A stretch of 8,082 nt of DNA from positions 1-8,082 of the forward strand of contig JAPKYY010000371.1 in NCBI GenBank assembly GCA_026394095.1, in the 5' to 3' direction. The stretch is from Acidobacteriota bacterium (GTDB lineage Bacteria; Acidobacteriota; Terriglobia; Bryobacterales; Bryobacteraceae). Under the pieces are notes generated by a model that saw only the letters and a program-made list of their open reading frames with translations, was not told where the DNA came from and searched no databases. How positions within the stretch are numbered: the stretch's first letter is position 1; each line of letters begins with the position of its first letter. Shown piece after piece: positions 1 through 7,078 of this stretch. The position numbers and the translations under genes are program-made.

Positions 1-3000
1 GGGACACGGTTGAAGCGGGTGCCACGGAAGAGCAGGCTGCCGAGAGCGTTGTTGGAGTTCGGGGCCTGGATGGGGAAGCCGCTGGAGTAGCGCATGATGC
101 CGCCGACGGTCCAGCCGCTGACGAGAGCTTTAGTGGCCCAGTTCTTGTTCCACTTGGGCGTGTCGTAATTGAAGCCGACAACGAGAACCTGAGGCTGGTC
201 GTTGACGGAGAAGGCTTTCTGGTTGGGACGATTGTAGACGTCGTTGGTGGGTACGATGCCACCGGATTGGTTCTCTACGTTGGTGAGGTTCTTGGACCAG
301 GTGTAGGCAACGGTGCCGGTGAGGCCCTTGGAGTAGCGCTTGGTGGCCTTGATCTGGAGGGAGTCATACCAGGTGCTGCCGAGGGGAGCCCAGAGGCTGC
401 CGAGGCCGCCGAATTGCGGGTAGGGCCGGAGGGATTGAGCGAGGGTATTTGAGCCGGCAAAGCTGGCATAAGGCTTATTGAATCCACGTGCAGCGACGGC
501 GGCAGAATCAATGCGTGCGTTGAGGAGGCTGCGATCGGCGGCGCTGTTGATGTCGAGACCAAAGGTCTTGAGGCGTGCGTCGGTGAGGCCGTTGTAATCG
601 TTCAAGCCATCGGCCCGGAACCAGACGCCACGATTGCCGACGTATGCGGCTTCAACGACGAGGTTAGAGCCGAATTCACGCTGGAGGGAGAGATTCCAGT
701 TGGCCATGCGCGGGGGCCGGCCGGCATTGGGGTCGAGAAGTGCGGGCGGGGAATTGATCTGACCGAGGCTGGGGCGGATGCCCGGGTCGTAGCTGGCGAC
801 GGTGAGGTCGGCGATGTTGTAGGAGAGGCCATTGCGGAGAACAGCGCCGGGTTCGGCGAAGGCGGGGTTGGAGAAGTTGATGGTGTTGAAGCCCATGCCG
901 AGGGAATTGCCGCCCCCGATGTAGGCGAAGTTAGCGACCTGTGCGTAGCTGATGGCGAAGCCTGCGCGGGCCACCCATTTGGGTGAGAACTGATAGGCTG
1001 CACCGATGCGGGGGCCGAAGGCGTAGGGATAAGTTTTTGAGAGTTCGCAATTGCAGCGGCCGGCACCGTTGCCAGCGTAGCGAGTGGCACCGAGGAGATT
1101 TCCGGCAGCGGGGTTACGCAGGGTGGGGTCGAACATGGAGATGCGGTCGTGAAGTTCTGTGGAGGCAGGCTGGTAGTCGTAACGCATGCCGTAATCGAGG
1201 GTGAGCTTACGGGTGAGGCGCCAGGTGTCCTGGATGAAGAAGCCCCAGGTGGGACGACGGTATTGAGGATCCTGTGGATTTGAGACTGAGGCAGTGTTGG
1301 CGTTGCCCATCAGGAAGCTGGCGTAGGCGAAGCCGGCGTTGCCTCCGTTGAGGGCTACACCCTGGAGAGCGGGCATGGAGGTTTGAGCGACGTTGAAATC
1401 GAAGGTGCCCGCGACGTTGCCGGTAGACCTGTTGGTGAAGTTGTCGAACTTGTATTCGCCGCCATATTTGACGGAGTGGTTGCCCTTGATCCAGGTAGCG
1501 GAGGCTACAGCGGTGGGCTTGTCCTGCAGGTAGAGAGTGCGGTTTGTGGGGCCGATGTTGAAGCCGAGGCCACCCTGATTTCCACCGAGGGTGGTGATGC
1601 GCGGGAAGCCTGCGCCGAAGCCGCCTTTGAGGCCGAGCTGACCTGCGGCATCATAGCTGGTGATGACGTCGGGAGAGGCGTCAGGATTGCGATAGCGCTG
1701 GTAGCCGATACCGAGGTGTACGAGGAGGTTGGGGCGGAGGGACGTATCGAAGTTGATGCGCGTGGTGTGTGAGCGGATGATCTGATCGCGACGGGCGCTG
1801 ATGGGATCTGGCAGGCCTTCCTGGCCGTTGTCTTTGTCGGTGCGCTGAAGGGAATAGTAAACGCTGATCTTGGTTGAGTCGGTGAAGTTGTGATCGACCT
1901 TGACGCTGGGGATGTCCTGGATCTTGCGAAAGTTGTAGCGGCGCTCGAAGTTGTTGATCAGGCCGGGCAAACTCGCTTTGGGGACGAGGGCCTGGATTTT
2001 GAGTGAGACCGGATCGAGCAGCGACTGGGGGATGACATTGTTGGCGAAGACGTCGCGGTAGATGCGGCCGTCAACGGTGCGGCTGGTGCGGGGATCGTAG
2101 ATGGTGTTTTCGAGGATCGAGCGGCCGAGGCCGTCGGTGCCGAGATTGCGGCCGGTGAGGGCGGCGGAGAAATCGCCATTGCGGAATCCGTCAGTAGGGA
2201 CAGTGCCGTAGCCATCAAACTTGCCTTCTTTGTTGAGGTACTTCTCGTAGTTGACGAAGAAAAAGGTGCGGTTGCGGCCATTGTAGAGTTTCGGGATGTA
2301 GACTGGGCCACCGAAGGTGCCGCCGAAGTTGTTGCGGCGAGCCCGAGGGCGGACAAGTTGATTATTGCCGTTGTTCGTGAAGGGGATGCCAGCATTGAAG
2401 GCTTCGTTGACGAAGTAGTCGTAGACGGAGGCGTGGTAGGTGTTGGTGCCTGAGCGAGAAGTGAAGTTGAAGAGGCCGCCACCGACCTGGCCGAATTCGG
2501 CGGAGTAGTTGGAGGTTTGGAGGGTGAATTCTTCGACAGCTTCAACCGAGGCTTGAGATTCATCGGAGACGCGGCCGTCGAGGGCGCTGGTGGTGTCCTG
2601 GCCTTCGAAGATGATCTTGAAGGTGCCGGCAGGAGCGCCGTTTACCTTGATGTTGTTCCAGCCGTTGATGGAGGCACCGGGTGAGAGTTGGGCGAAGCTG
2701 AGCGGGTTGCGAATGGCGCCTTGGCCGATGGCGAAGTTGAGGGGCAACTGGTTGAGCTGTTCGCGATTGATGGTAGTGGCTGCTGCAGCGCTTTCTGTGT
2801 TGAGAAGCGGGGCTTCAGAGGTAACCGAGATGGATTCGGCGGCAGAGCCGAGTTGGAGGGCGATGTCGATGGCAGCGGTTTGGGCTACCTGGACGCGGAC
2901 GCCTTTCTGGACATATTTGCGGAAGCCCTGAACTTCGACGGTGATGTCGTAGATGCCGGCGCTGAGGTAGGGAGCGGTGAAGCTGCCGGTGGCGGTGGAC

Positions 3001-3170
3001 TTTGTTTCCAGTTTGATGCCAGTGGCTGAGTTTACGATCACGACGGATGCGTTGGGGATGAGTGCTCCGCTAGCGTCGGAGATGGAGCCGGTAATTGTGC
3101 CGCGGTCGGATTGAGCGAAGGCGGCCAGGAAGGTGAGTGTGAGGGATAACAGCAGACGAAGTGTTTTCAT
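1..3170 (-). CDS. Oar-like TonB-dependent receptor with carboxypeptidase-regulatory-like N-terminal domain (C-terminus off the window)
   Basis: Outer-membrane beta-barrel protein of the Oar/SusC-like TonB-dependent receptor class; the substrate cannot be read from sequence. The frame is open from ATG 3170 to the left edge (1056 codons) without a stop. Residues 1-20 form a signal peptide (MKTLRLLLSL then an Ala-rich end, cleavage near AFAQ). Residues about 22-108 are a CarboxypepD_reg-like beta-sandwich (GTITGSISDASGALIPNA, then YDITVEVQGFRKY). Residues about 115-240 are plug-like (NREQLNQLPL, VEEFTLQTSNYSAEFGQVGG, SRSGTN). The rest is barrel, with GTFGGPVYIPK near 284, FFFVNYEK near 303, and late strands with WNLSLQREF, VEAAYVGNRG and GWTVGGIMRYSSGFP. 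The visible end, TRFNRVP, suggests that about 100 residues are missing. A CNC pair lies in a predicted loop. No canonical Shine-Dalgarno precedes the ATG. The kinase gene lies 67 bp upstream on the same strand. The family is certain; the ligand is unknown. Confidence 0.93.
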   Translation of the reverse strand, partial: MKTLRLLLSLTLTFLAAFAQSDRGTITGSISDASGALIPNASVVIVNSATGIKLETKSTATGSFTAPYLSAGIYDITVEVQGFRKYVQKGVRVQVAQTAAIDIALQLGSAAESISVTSEAPLLNTESAAAATTINREQLNQLPLNFAIGQGAIRNPLSFAQLSPGASINGWNNIKVNGAPAGTFKIIFEGQDTTSALDGRVSDESQASVEAVEEFTLQTSNYSAEFGQVGGGLFNFTSRSGTNTYHASVYDYFVNEAFNAGIPFTNNGNNQLVRPRARRNNFGGTFGGPVYIPKLYNGRNRTFFFVNYEKYLNKEGKFDGYGTVPTDGFRNGDFSAALTGRNLGTDGLGRSILENTIYDPRTSRTVDGRIYRDVFANNVIPQSLLDPVSLKIQALVPKASLPGLINNFERRYNFRKIQDIPSVKVDHNFTDSTKISVYYSLQRTDKDNGQEGLPDPISARRDQIIRSHTTRINFDTSLRPNLLVHLGIGYQRYRNPDASPDVITSYDAAGQLGLKGGFGAGFPRITTLGGNQGGLGFNIGPTNRTLYLQDKPTAVASATWIKGNHSVKYGGEYKFDNFTNRSTGNVAGTFDFNVAQTSMPALQGVALNGGNAGFAYASFLMGNANTASVSNPQDPQYRRPTWGFFIQDTWRLTRKLTLDYGMRYDYQPASTELHDRISMFDPTLRNPAAGNLLGATRYAGNGAGRCNCELSKTYPYAFGPRIGAAYQFSPKWVARAGFAISYAQVANFAYIGGGNSLGMGFNTINFSNPAFAEPGAVLRNGLSYNIADLTVASYDPGIRPSLGQINSPPALLDPNAGRPPRMANWNLSLQREFGSNLVVEAAYVGNRGVWFRADGLNDYNGLTDARLKTFGLDINSAADRSLLNARIDSAAVAARGFNKPYASFAGSNTLAQSLRPYPQFGGLGSLWAPLGSTWYDSLQIKATKRYSKGLTGTVAYTWSKNLTNVENQSGGIVPTNDVYNRPNQKAFSVNDQPQVLVVGFNYDTPKWNKNWATKALVSGWTVGGIMRYSSGFPIQAPNSNNALGSLLFRGTRFNRV

Positions 3171-3190
3171 AGGAGCAACAGGGTGCCCCG

Positions 3191-3213
3191 ACTATATCAG
3201 AAACAATTGATTC
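3191..3213 (-). promoter_or_regulatory. Possible promoter -10 and palindromic operator before the receptor gene
   Basis: In the 67-bp gap between kinase and receptor, the minus strand reads TATAGT (3191-3196), a plausible -10 element 20 bp before the receptor ATG. Directly upstream, 3200-3213 is GAATCAATTGTTTC, a 14-bp palindrome with one mismatched pair, centred on CAATTG. It would sit in the spacer of that promoter. The -35 at optimal spacing (GTCGTT) is poor, so an activator or read-through from the kinase gene is equally possible. This is a pattern match only. Confidence 0.25.
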
Positions 3214-3237
3214 AACGACCAGTTTTAGCTCTTATGG

Positions 3238-4752
3238 CTAGCTTGAAGCCGAAGCGGTGAGTTCTGGCTGGAGAGTCTGGATCTCTTCGAGGCCGATGTC
3301 GCGGGTGGGTAGAGTGAACCAGAAGCGGCTGCCGCTGCCCACTGCGCTTTCTACTCCGACCTCGCCGCCATGCGCTTTGGCCATATGTTTGACGATGGCG
3401 AGGCCGAGACCAGTGCCGCCGAGTTCGCGCGAGCGGGCTTTGTCGACGCGGTAGAAGCGTTCGAATAGACGGGACAGGTCTTCCTGCGGGATGCCGGCCC
3501 CGGTATCTTTTACAGAGATTTCGACGAAGGGGATTTTGTAGTCCGGGTGGTCGAAGATTCTGGATTGCAGATTGATGCGACCACCCTGTGGGGTGTACTT
3601 AATCGCATTGTCGAGGAGATTGGATAATACCTGGTGGACAGCTTCGGCATCACAGAAGACTTCGAGGTAGGAGCCATCTGCTTCGAGCGGTACGTCTTCG
3701 ATGACGAGGTCGATCTGCTTCTTGGCTGCGATGGGAATGAGGGATTCCTGACAGCCTTGCAGTAGGCCCATGACGTAGTAGCTGGCGAACTGGAATTTGG
3801 TGATGCCGAGTTCAATGCGAGAGAGGGTGAGTAGGTCTGCGATGAGGCTACCCAGCCTTGCGGCGTTGGCGCTGATGATGTTGAGGAACTTGACGTTGTG
3901 GACGGGGTCTTCGATGGCTCCGTCGAGGAGAGTTTCGGTATAGCCCTGGATCGAGGCAAGCGGTGTGCGCAATTCGTGGGAAACGTTGATGATGAAGTCT
4001 TTACGGACGCGTTCGAGTTTTTCGAGTTCTGAATGTTCCCGCTCAAGCTGCTCGAACATGGCTTCGAGTTTTTCTCCGGTCTCATTCAACTTGCTGCCGA
4101 GGATGCCGAGTTCGTCTGAACCGGTGACGCTGAGGCGGGCCTGGAAGTTTCCTTGTGCCAGTTCGGCGGCGTAATCGATGATCTGGCCGAGTTTTCGCGA
4201 TACCCAGCGGGCGAAGAAGGCAGTGAGGATGATGGCCGGGATAAAAGCGATACCAGTTGCGGTGAGGAGATGGCCGCGGATGATGCTGACCTGAGTCTGG
4301 ACTTCTTTGAGGGGAACGGCGAGGCGGAGGGCGCCAGAAGGGGCCGGGACTGCGACGTAGAGATAGTTGATACCGACGGAGGCGCTGAGGCGCTTGTCAG
4401 AGCCCATACGTCCGTTCAGGGCTTCAATGATTTCAGGCCGGTTGGAGTGATTGTCCATCTTGCCGGGAGACTGCTCTGTGTCGGCCAGGACGGTGCCATC
4501 GCGGCGCACGATACTGATACGGCCTCCGGCCGCGCGTGCAACAGCCAAAAGATGTTTGTTGTCTGCGAGCATCGAAGACTCTTCGAGAGCAAGGATGTTG
4601 CACTTCTGAGAAAGCTCCGCTTTGAGCGTGTCGACGTAGGTGTCTTCGGCAATCCGGGAGGCCATGAAGTCTACGGCAACCAGACATGTGATCAGAACGG
4701 CAAGGACGGCCGTGATGAGTTTGAGGAAAATGCGGCCTGTGAGGCGGGGCAT
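3238..4752 (-). CDS. PhoR-like membrane sensor histidine kinase
   Basis: Sensor kinase of a two-component system (504 aa): it autophosphorylates on His and passes the phosphate to a response regulator. Transmembrane helices lie at about 8-30 and 160-182 and flank a periplasmic sensor region of about 130 residues. That region has the PhoR-type signature RRDGTVLADTEQSPGKMDNH followed by SNRPEIIEAL. A HAMP linker spans about 183-236, followed by a coiled-coil stretch (EQLEREHSELEKLERVRK). HisKA has the H-box NVSHELRTPL with phospho-acceptor H259. The ATPase domain has the N-box NLLDNAIKYTP (N378, N382), G1 box DTGAGIP (416-422), F-box LFERFYRVD (429-437) and G2 box GGTGLGLAI (445-453), so it should be active. 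No PAS domain is evident between HAMP and HisKA. ATG 4752 is the only good start: the frame closes at TAA 4780-4782 with no other start between. No response regulator gene is in the window. A phosphate role is suggested by similarity but unproven. Confidence 0.93.
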   Translation of the reverse strand: MPRLTGRIFLKLITAVLAVLITCLVAVDFMASRIAEDTYVDTLKAELSQKCNILALEESSMLADNKHLLAVARAAGGRISIVRRDGTVLADTEQSPGKMDNHSNRPEIIEALNGRMGSDKRLSASVGINYLYVAVPAPSGALRLAVPLKEVQTQVSIIRGHLLTATGIAFIPAIILTAFFARWVSRKLGQIIDYAAELAQGNFQARLSVTGSDELGILGSKLNETGEKLEAMFEQLEREHSELEKLERVRKDFIINVSHELRTPLASIQGYTETLLDGAIEDPVHNVKFLNIISANAARLGSLIADLLTLSRIELGITKFQFASYYVMGLLQGCQESLIPIAAKKQIDLVIEDVPLEADGSYLEVFCDAEAVHQVLSNLLDNAIKYTPQGGRINLQSRIFDHPDYKIPFVEISVKDTGAGIPQEDLSRLFERFYRVDKARSRELGGTGLGLAIVKHMAKAHGGEVGVESAVGSGSRFWFTLPTRDIGLEEIQTLQPELTASASS

Positions 4753-4778
4753 GATATTTAAAGGATATCCATGTCGGG

Positions 4779-4796
4779 GTTACAGATTGGTGACAA
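4779..4796 (-). promoter_or_regulatory. Pho-box-like direct heptamer repeat upstream of the kinase gene
   Basis: The minus strand reads TTGTCAC-CAAT-CTGTAAC, two heptamers with an 11-bp period, ending 26 bp before the kinase ATG. The Pho box bound by PhoB is two CTGTCAT-like heptamers separated by 4 bp. Each half here matches that at five positions, the second at six if a terminal C is allowed. A PhoR-like gene directly downstream makes autoregulation by its cognate regulator plausible. This is inference from pattern and position; a short motif can occur by chance. Confidence 0.35.
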
Positions 4797-4815
4797 GTTC
4801 AAACGCGACAACTTG
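4794..4815. repeat. Inverted repeat in the divergent intergenic region
   Basis: CAAGTT (4794-4799) and AACTTG (4810-4815) are perfect inverted copies around a 10-bp spacer, so the half-site centres are 16 bp apart, about one and a half helical turns. The left arm overlaps the Pho-box-like element by three bases. It could be a dimer operator for either divergent gene, or chance. No poly-T run follows, so it is not a terminator. Confidence 0.3.
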
Positions 4816-4902
4816 AAGATTCTTGTATGGCAAATACCAAAGAAGTGGCGCGACGGGCGGGCCTGAGTGATCGACGCGCTATCAGCCCTGCCAGGTTGCG
4901 CT

Positions 4903-4925
4903 CGAATCCAACATCCAACGAATCC
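4903..4925. repeat. Cluster of short direct repeats
   Basis: ATCCAAC occurs twice in exact tandem (4906-4912, 4913-4919). CGAATCC occurs at both ends of the cluster (4903-4909, 4919-4925), 16 bp apart. On the minus strand this reads as GGAT-containing units spaced 7 to 9 bp apart. Direct repeats of this sort are typical of OmpR/PhoB-family regulator sites but can also be low-complexity coincidence. The cluster lies 39-61 bp before the BON gene ATG. Confidence 0.25.
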
Positions 4926-4938
4926 TTTTGAGAGGATT
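4921..4938 (+). promoter_or_regulatory. Small leader hairpin before the BON gene
   Basis: AATCCT (4921-4926) pairs perfectly with AGGATT (4933-4938) across a 6-nt loop. The right arm contains most of AGAGGA (4931-4936), the only Shine-Dalgarno-like sequence in the region, so folding would hide it. The stem is short and AT-rich, hence weak. It is followed by only a few T residues, so a terminator role is unlikely. Confidence 0.2.
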
Positions 4939-4963
4939 TTCGTCAACGTGGCACTAGTTGGTT

Positions 4964-5287
4964 ATGCTGCGTATTTTTGCTTCTTTGCTTTTTGTGCTCT
5001 CACTGTGTGGGGCCAGTGGGGAAGACGCGCAGATTGCTTCGCGGTTGAAATCGAAGATGGCTCGATCAAAGCTCAAATCAGACGGATTGCAGTATCGGGT
5101 AGAGGGTGGGACGGTGGAGTGGTCTGGTACGGTGAAGATTCCACAGCGTAAAGGAGCGGCTACGCGTATGGCAAAATCCGCAGGTGCCAAGCGGGTGCTC
5201 AATCGAATTGTGGTGCAGCCGGGGCCGACGGGTAGCGCGGTAAAAGCGAGTCCTCGCGCAGTTACGGTTCAAGTTCCAAGGCGCTGA
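4964..5287 (+). CDS. Small exported BON-domain protein
   Basis: A 107-residue secreted protein. Residues 1-19 form a signal peptide (MLRIFASLLFVLSLCGASG). Cys15 is preceded by Leu, so the lipobox is poor and a soluble periplasmic form is more likely than a lipoprotein. Residues about 20-84 match the BON fold: DAQIASRLKSKMARS, then VEGGTVEWSGTVKIP, then a helix with AATRMAKSAGAKRV and the closing strand LNRIVV. BON domains occur in OsmY-type proteins and envelope proteins and are thought to bind phospholipid or other envelope components. A basic, Pro-rich tail follows. ATG 4964 was chosen because it begins the signal peptide; TTG 4958 in frame would add two residues, and TAG at 4955 closes the frame. 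Neither start has a well-spaced Shine-Dalgarno. The gene lies 30 bp before the TMTC-like gene and is probably co-transcribed with it. The exact role is unknown. Confidence 0.75.
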   Translation: MLRIFASLLFVLSLCGASGEDAQIASRLKSKMARSKLKSDGLQYRVEGGTVEWSGTVKIPQRKGAATRMAKSAGAKRVLNRIVVQPGPTGSAVKASPRAVTVQVPRR

Positions 5288-5317
5288 CGGGCACGGTCGA
5301 TGTTAGTCTGCTAAGAC

Positions 5318-7078
5318 GTGGACGAAATTTCAACTCCCTCCAGACCCTTCCTGAAACCGGTGCTTGCCTGGCTCGCGCTCCTGCCGCTGTTGATTGTGGT
5401 GTTTTATCCGGCGATGAGCGGGTCTTTTCTGCTCGATGATTCGAGTGGAATCCAGAATAACTCCGACATCCGCCATGTCACTGTCGACAATCTTATGCGC
5501 CTTTTTCGCGGGCACGGCAATGTGCGCGCGGTCGACCATCACCCCGTTTCAGCGCTGTCATTCATGATCGATTACCAGTTGGCGGGGCTCGATCCGGGCT
5601 TCTATCACGTCAACAATCTGATCCACCACTGGATTGCTGCGGGTGCGATGATGTGGCTCTTTCTGACGATATGGGGGATCTGGCAGAAGCAACGGGGGCG
5701 GGATCCATTAGAGGAAAGCGGCTTCTGGATGGCGGCGGGACTCATGTTTGTATGGGCCGTCCATCCCTTCGCGACGATGCCTGTTGGATACATCATGTGC
5801 CGGCAGGAAACGTTGCTGGTGCTCTTTTATGTGCTTTCGATGACTTGCCTGCTTCGCGATTGGGAGAGGGCCAGCTATTTTCTGGCGGTGCCTTCGTTTC
5901 TCTGCAAAGAAGTTGCGGTTACCTTGCCTGGCGCACTTTTTCTTGTGGATTGGGCTCAAGGGGGAGTTGGAGTGGTGGAGACCTTCAGAAAGCGCTGGCA
6001 GTACTACGGAGTGCTTACTTCAACCTGGCTTCTGATTTGCCTCTATCATCTCCGAGGGGGCCGGAGGAATGAGATTTTTGCGGAAGGAATGCCGCTGGCT
6101 GCGACATCGGATTATTTCAAAGTGCAATGCGGAGTCATTCTGACCTATTTCTCGAAGCTATTCTGGCCTGTGAAACTGATGTTCTATCCGTACATACGGC
6201 CGGTTGAGAACTGGTCTGAATGGGTACCGGGCCTGATTTTTCTTCTGGTGTACATTGCGGTGGCTGTCTATAGCCTGCGTTGGTCTCGGTGGCTTGCGGT
6301 GGTTCTGATCTTTCCTCTATTGGTACTGTCACCGACTTCATCTGTTCTGCCCATTCCCTTTGAGCCGTCAATGGAATACCGCATGTATCTGCCCTCGGTC
6401 GCAATCATCGGGTTGCTGATGATCGGGCTCTGGCGGTGGGTGCCGAAGTTCTGGATGCGTGCGGGAATTGTGGCAGCACTCGTGATTCCTCTGGCAGTGG
6501 TGAGTCATTTACGCTCCCGCGACTACGAGACTCCCATGAAGCTTTACGAGCACGATTATGCGGTAAATCCAAAGAGTTTGAATACGCTGGAAGGATTGGC
6601 TGGAATCTACTTGGAAGCAAAACGATATGACATTGCCGCCGAGAGAGCCTGGAAGATGATTGATTGGGCGATGGCGGACAACAACAAGGATTTCGTTGGA
6701 AGGGGATTCAATTTCCTGGGTGATATTGAATCTCAGAAGAAAAACCCGGAAGCGGCTAAGGATTTTTATCGCCGCGGAATCGCAATCAATGGCAACTGGG
6801 GCTCGAAGCTGAATCTGGCCGTTGCACATTTGGACCTTAAAGAGTATCCCGAGGCAGAAAAGCTGTTGATCGAATACCTCCGCTATGCTCCTGATAGTCA
6901 GAATGCGCTTCTGATGTTGTACGAGACAAAACTCGGCGAGATGAAATTGGAAGAGGCCGAGAAGATATTAAACGAGTTCACCAAAACCTACCCGGACCGC
7001 ACAGATTTAGATTCCCAACATACGCGGCTCATGATTTTGAAGCGGCGCCGGGCCGAGGAGCAGAACTCCAAGCCTTAG
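5318..7078 (+). CDS. TMTC-like multi-pass membrane protein with C-terminal TPR repeats (putative GT-C glycosyltransferase)
   Basis: A 586-residue inner-membrane protein. Hydrophobic segments run from about 13-33 to 380-397, followed by a soluble TPR region (about 415-560, three or four repeats; clearest near 420-445, 460-490, 494-524 and 527-558). Features shared with the TMTC/GT-C family are LLDDSSGIQNN (acidic pair D40-D41 in the first loop), HHPVSALSF (74-82), GFYHVNNLIHH (94-104), HPF...YIMCRQE (149-164), LCKEVAVTLP (195-204) and EYRMYLP (353-359). GT-C enzymes transfer sugars from polyprenyl carriers to extracytoplasmic acceptors; animal TMTC proteins O-mannosylate cadherins. The bacterial acceptor and sugar are not known, so the function is inferred. 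The start is GTG 5318: the next in-frame Met codons (from residue 33) would remove the first membrane helix. No clear Shine-Dalgarno is seen. It follows the BON gene by 30 bp. Its stop overlaps the stop of the convergent oxidoreductase gene. Confidence 0.82.
   Translation: MDEISTPSRPFLKPVLAWLALLPLLIVVFYPAMSGSFLLDDSSGIQNNSDIRHVTVDNLMRLFRGHGNVRAVDHHPVSALSFMIDYQLAGLDPGFYHVNNLIHHWIAAGAMMWLFLTIWGIWQKQRGRDPLEESGFWMAAGLMFVWAVHPFATMPVGYIMCRQETLLVLFYVLSMTCLLRDWERASYFLAVPSFLCKEVAVTLPGALFLVDWAQGGVGVVETFRKRWQYYGVLTSTWLLICLYHLRGGRRNEIFAEGMPLAATSDYFKVQCGVILTYFSKLFWPVKLMFYPYIRPVENWSEWVPGLIFLLVYIAVAVYSLRWSRWLAVVLIFPLLVLSPTSSVLPIPFEPSMEYRMYLPSVAIIGLLMIGLWRWVPKFWMRAGIVAALVIPLAVVSHLRSRDYETPMKLYEHDYAVNPKSLNTLEGLAGIYLEAKRYDIAAERAWKMIDWAMADNNKDFVGRGFNFLGDIESQKKNPEAAKDFYRRGIAINGNWGSKLNLAVAHLDLKEYPEAEKLLIEYLRYAPDSQNALLMLYETKLGEMKLEEAEKILNEFTKTYPDRTDLDSQHTRLMILKRRRAEEQNSKP

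Noticed and set aside
602..2563. Long open frames of 162 aa (602-1090, minus), 201 aa (1958-2563, minus) and 129 aa (1383-1772, plus)
   Set aside because: They lie inside the receptor gene in other frames, are rich in Ser, Pro, Ala or Gly as expected of GC-rich shadow frames, and resemble no domain. The true frame reads as receptor throughout.
3226..3240. Possible terminator after the kinase gene (TAGC and GCTA arms)
   Set aside because: The stem is only 4 bp, includes the stop codon and lacks a T-run, so it does not support termination.
4153..4761. 202-aa plus-strand frame antisense to the kinase N-terminal half
   Set aside because: It is an antisense shadow of strongly conserved kinase codons, acidic and Gly-rich with no domain.
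4861..4925. tRNA-like stretch (GTTG, CGAATCC, CAAC)
   Set aside because: A T-arm-like string is present, but the acceptor and anticodon stems cannot be paired and the T-loop is too long.
4758..4946. 62-aa minus-strand frame between the kinase and BON genes
   Set aside because: It begins with TTG without a ribosome site, has no recognisable domain or signal peptide, and spans the repeat-rich intergenic region. Probably chance.
4949..4967. Possible sigma-54 promoter (TGGCAC) before the BON gene
   Set aside because: The -24-like TGGCAC is present, but no GC doublet occurs at the required spacing, and the element would overlap the start codon.
4867..5151. 94-aa plus-strand frame overlapping the BON gene
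   Set aside because: The overlapping frame encodes a convincing signal peptide and BON domain. The 94-aa frame has no recognisable fold; its hydrophobic stretch follows from T-rich signal-peptide codons. Its possible start is recorded as a finding only.
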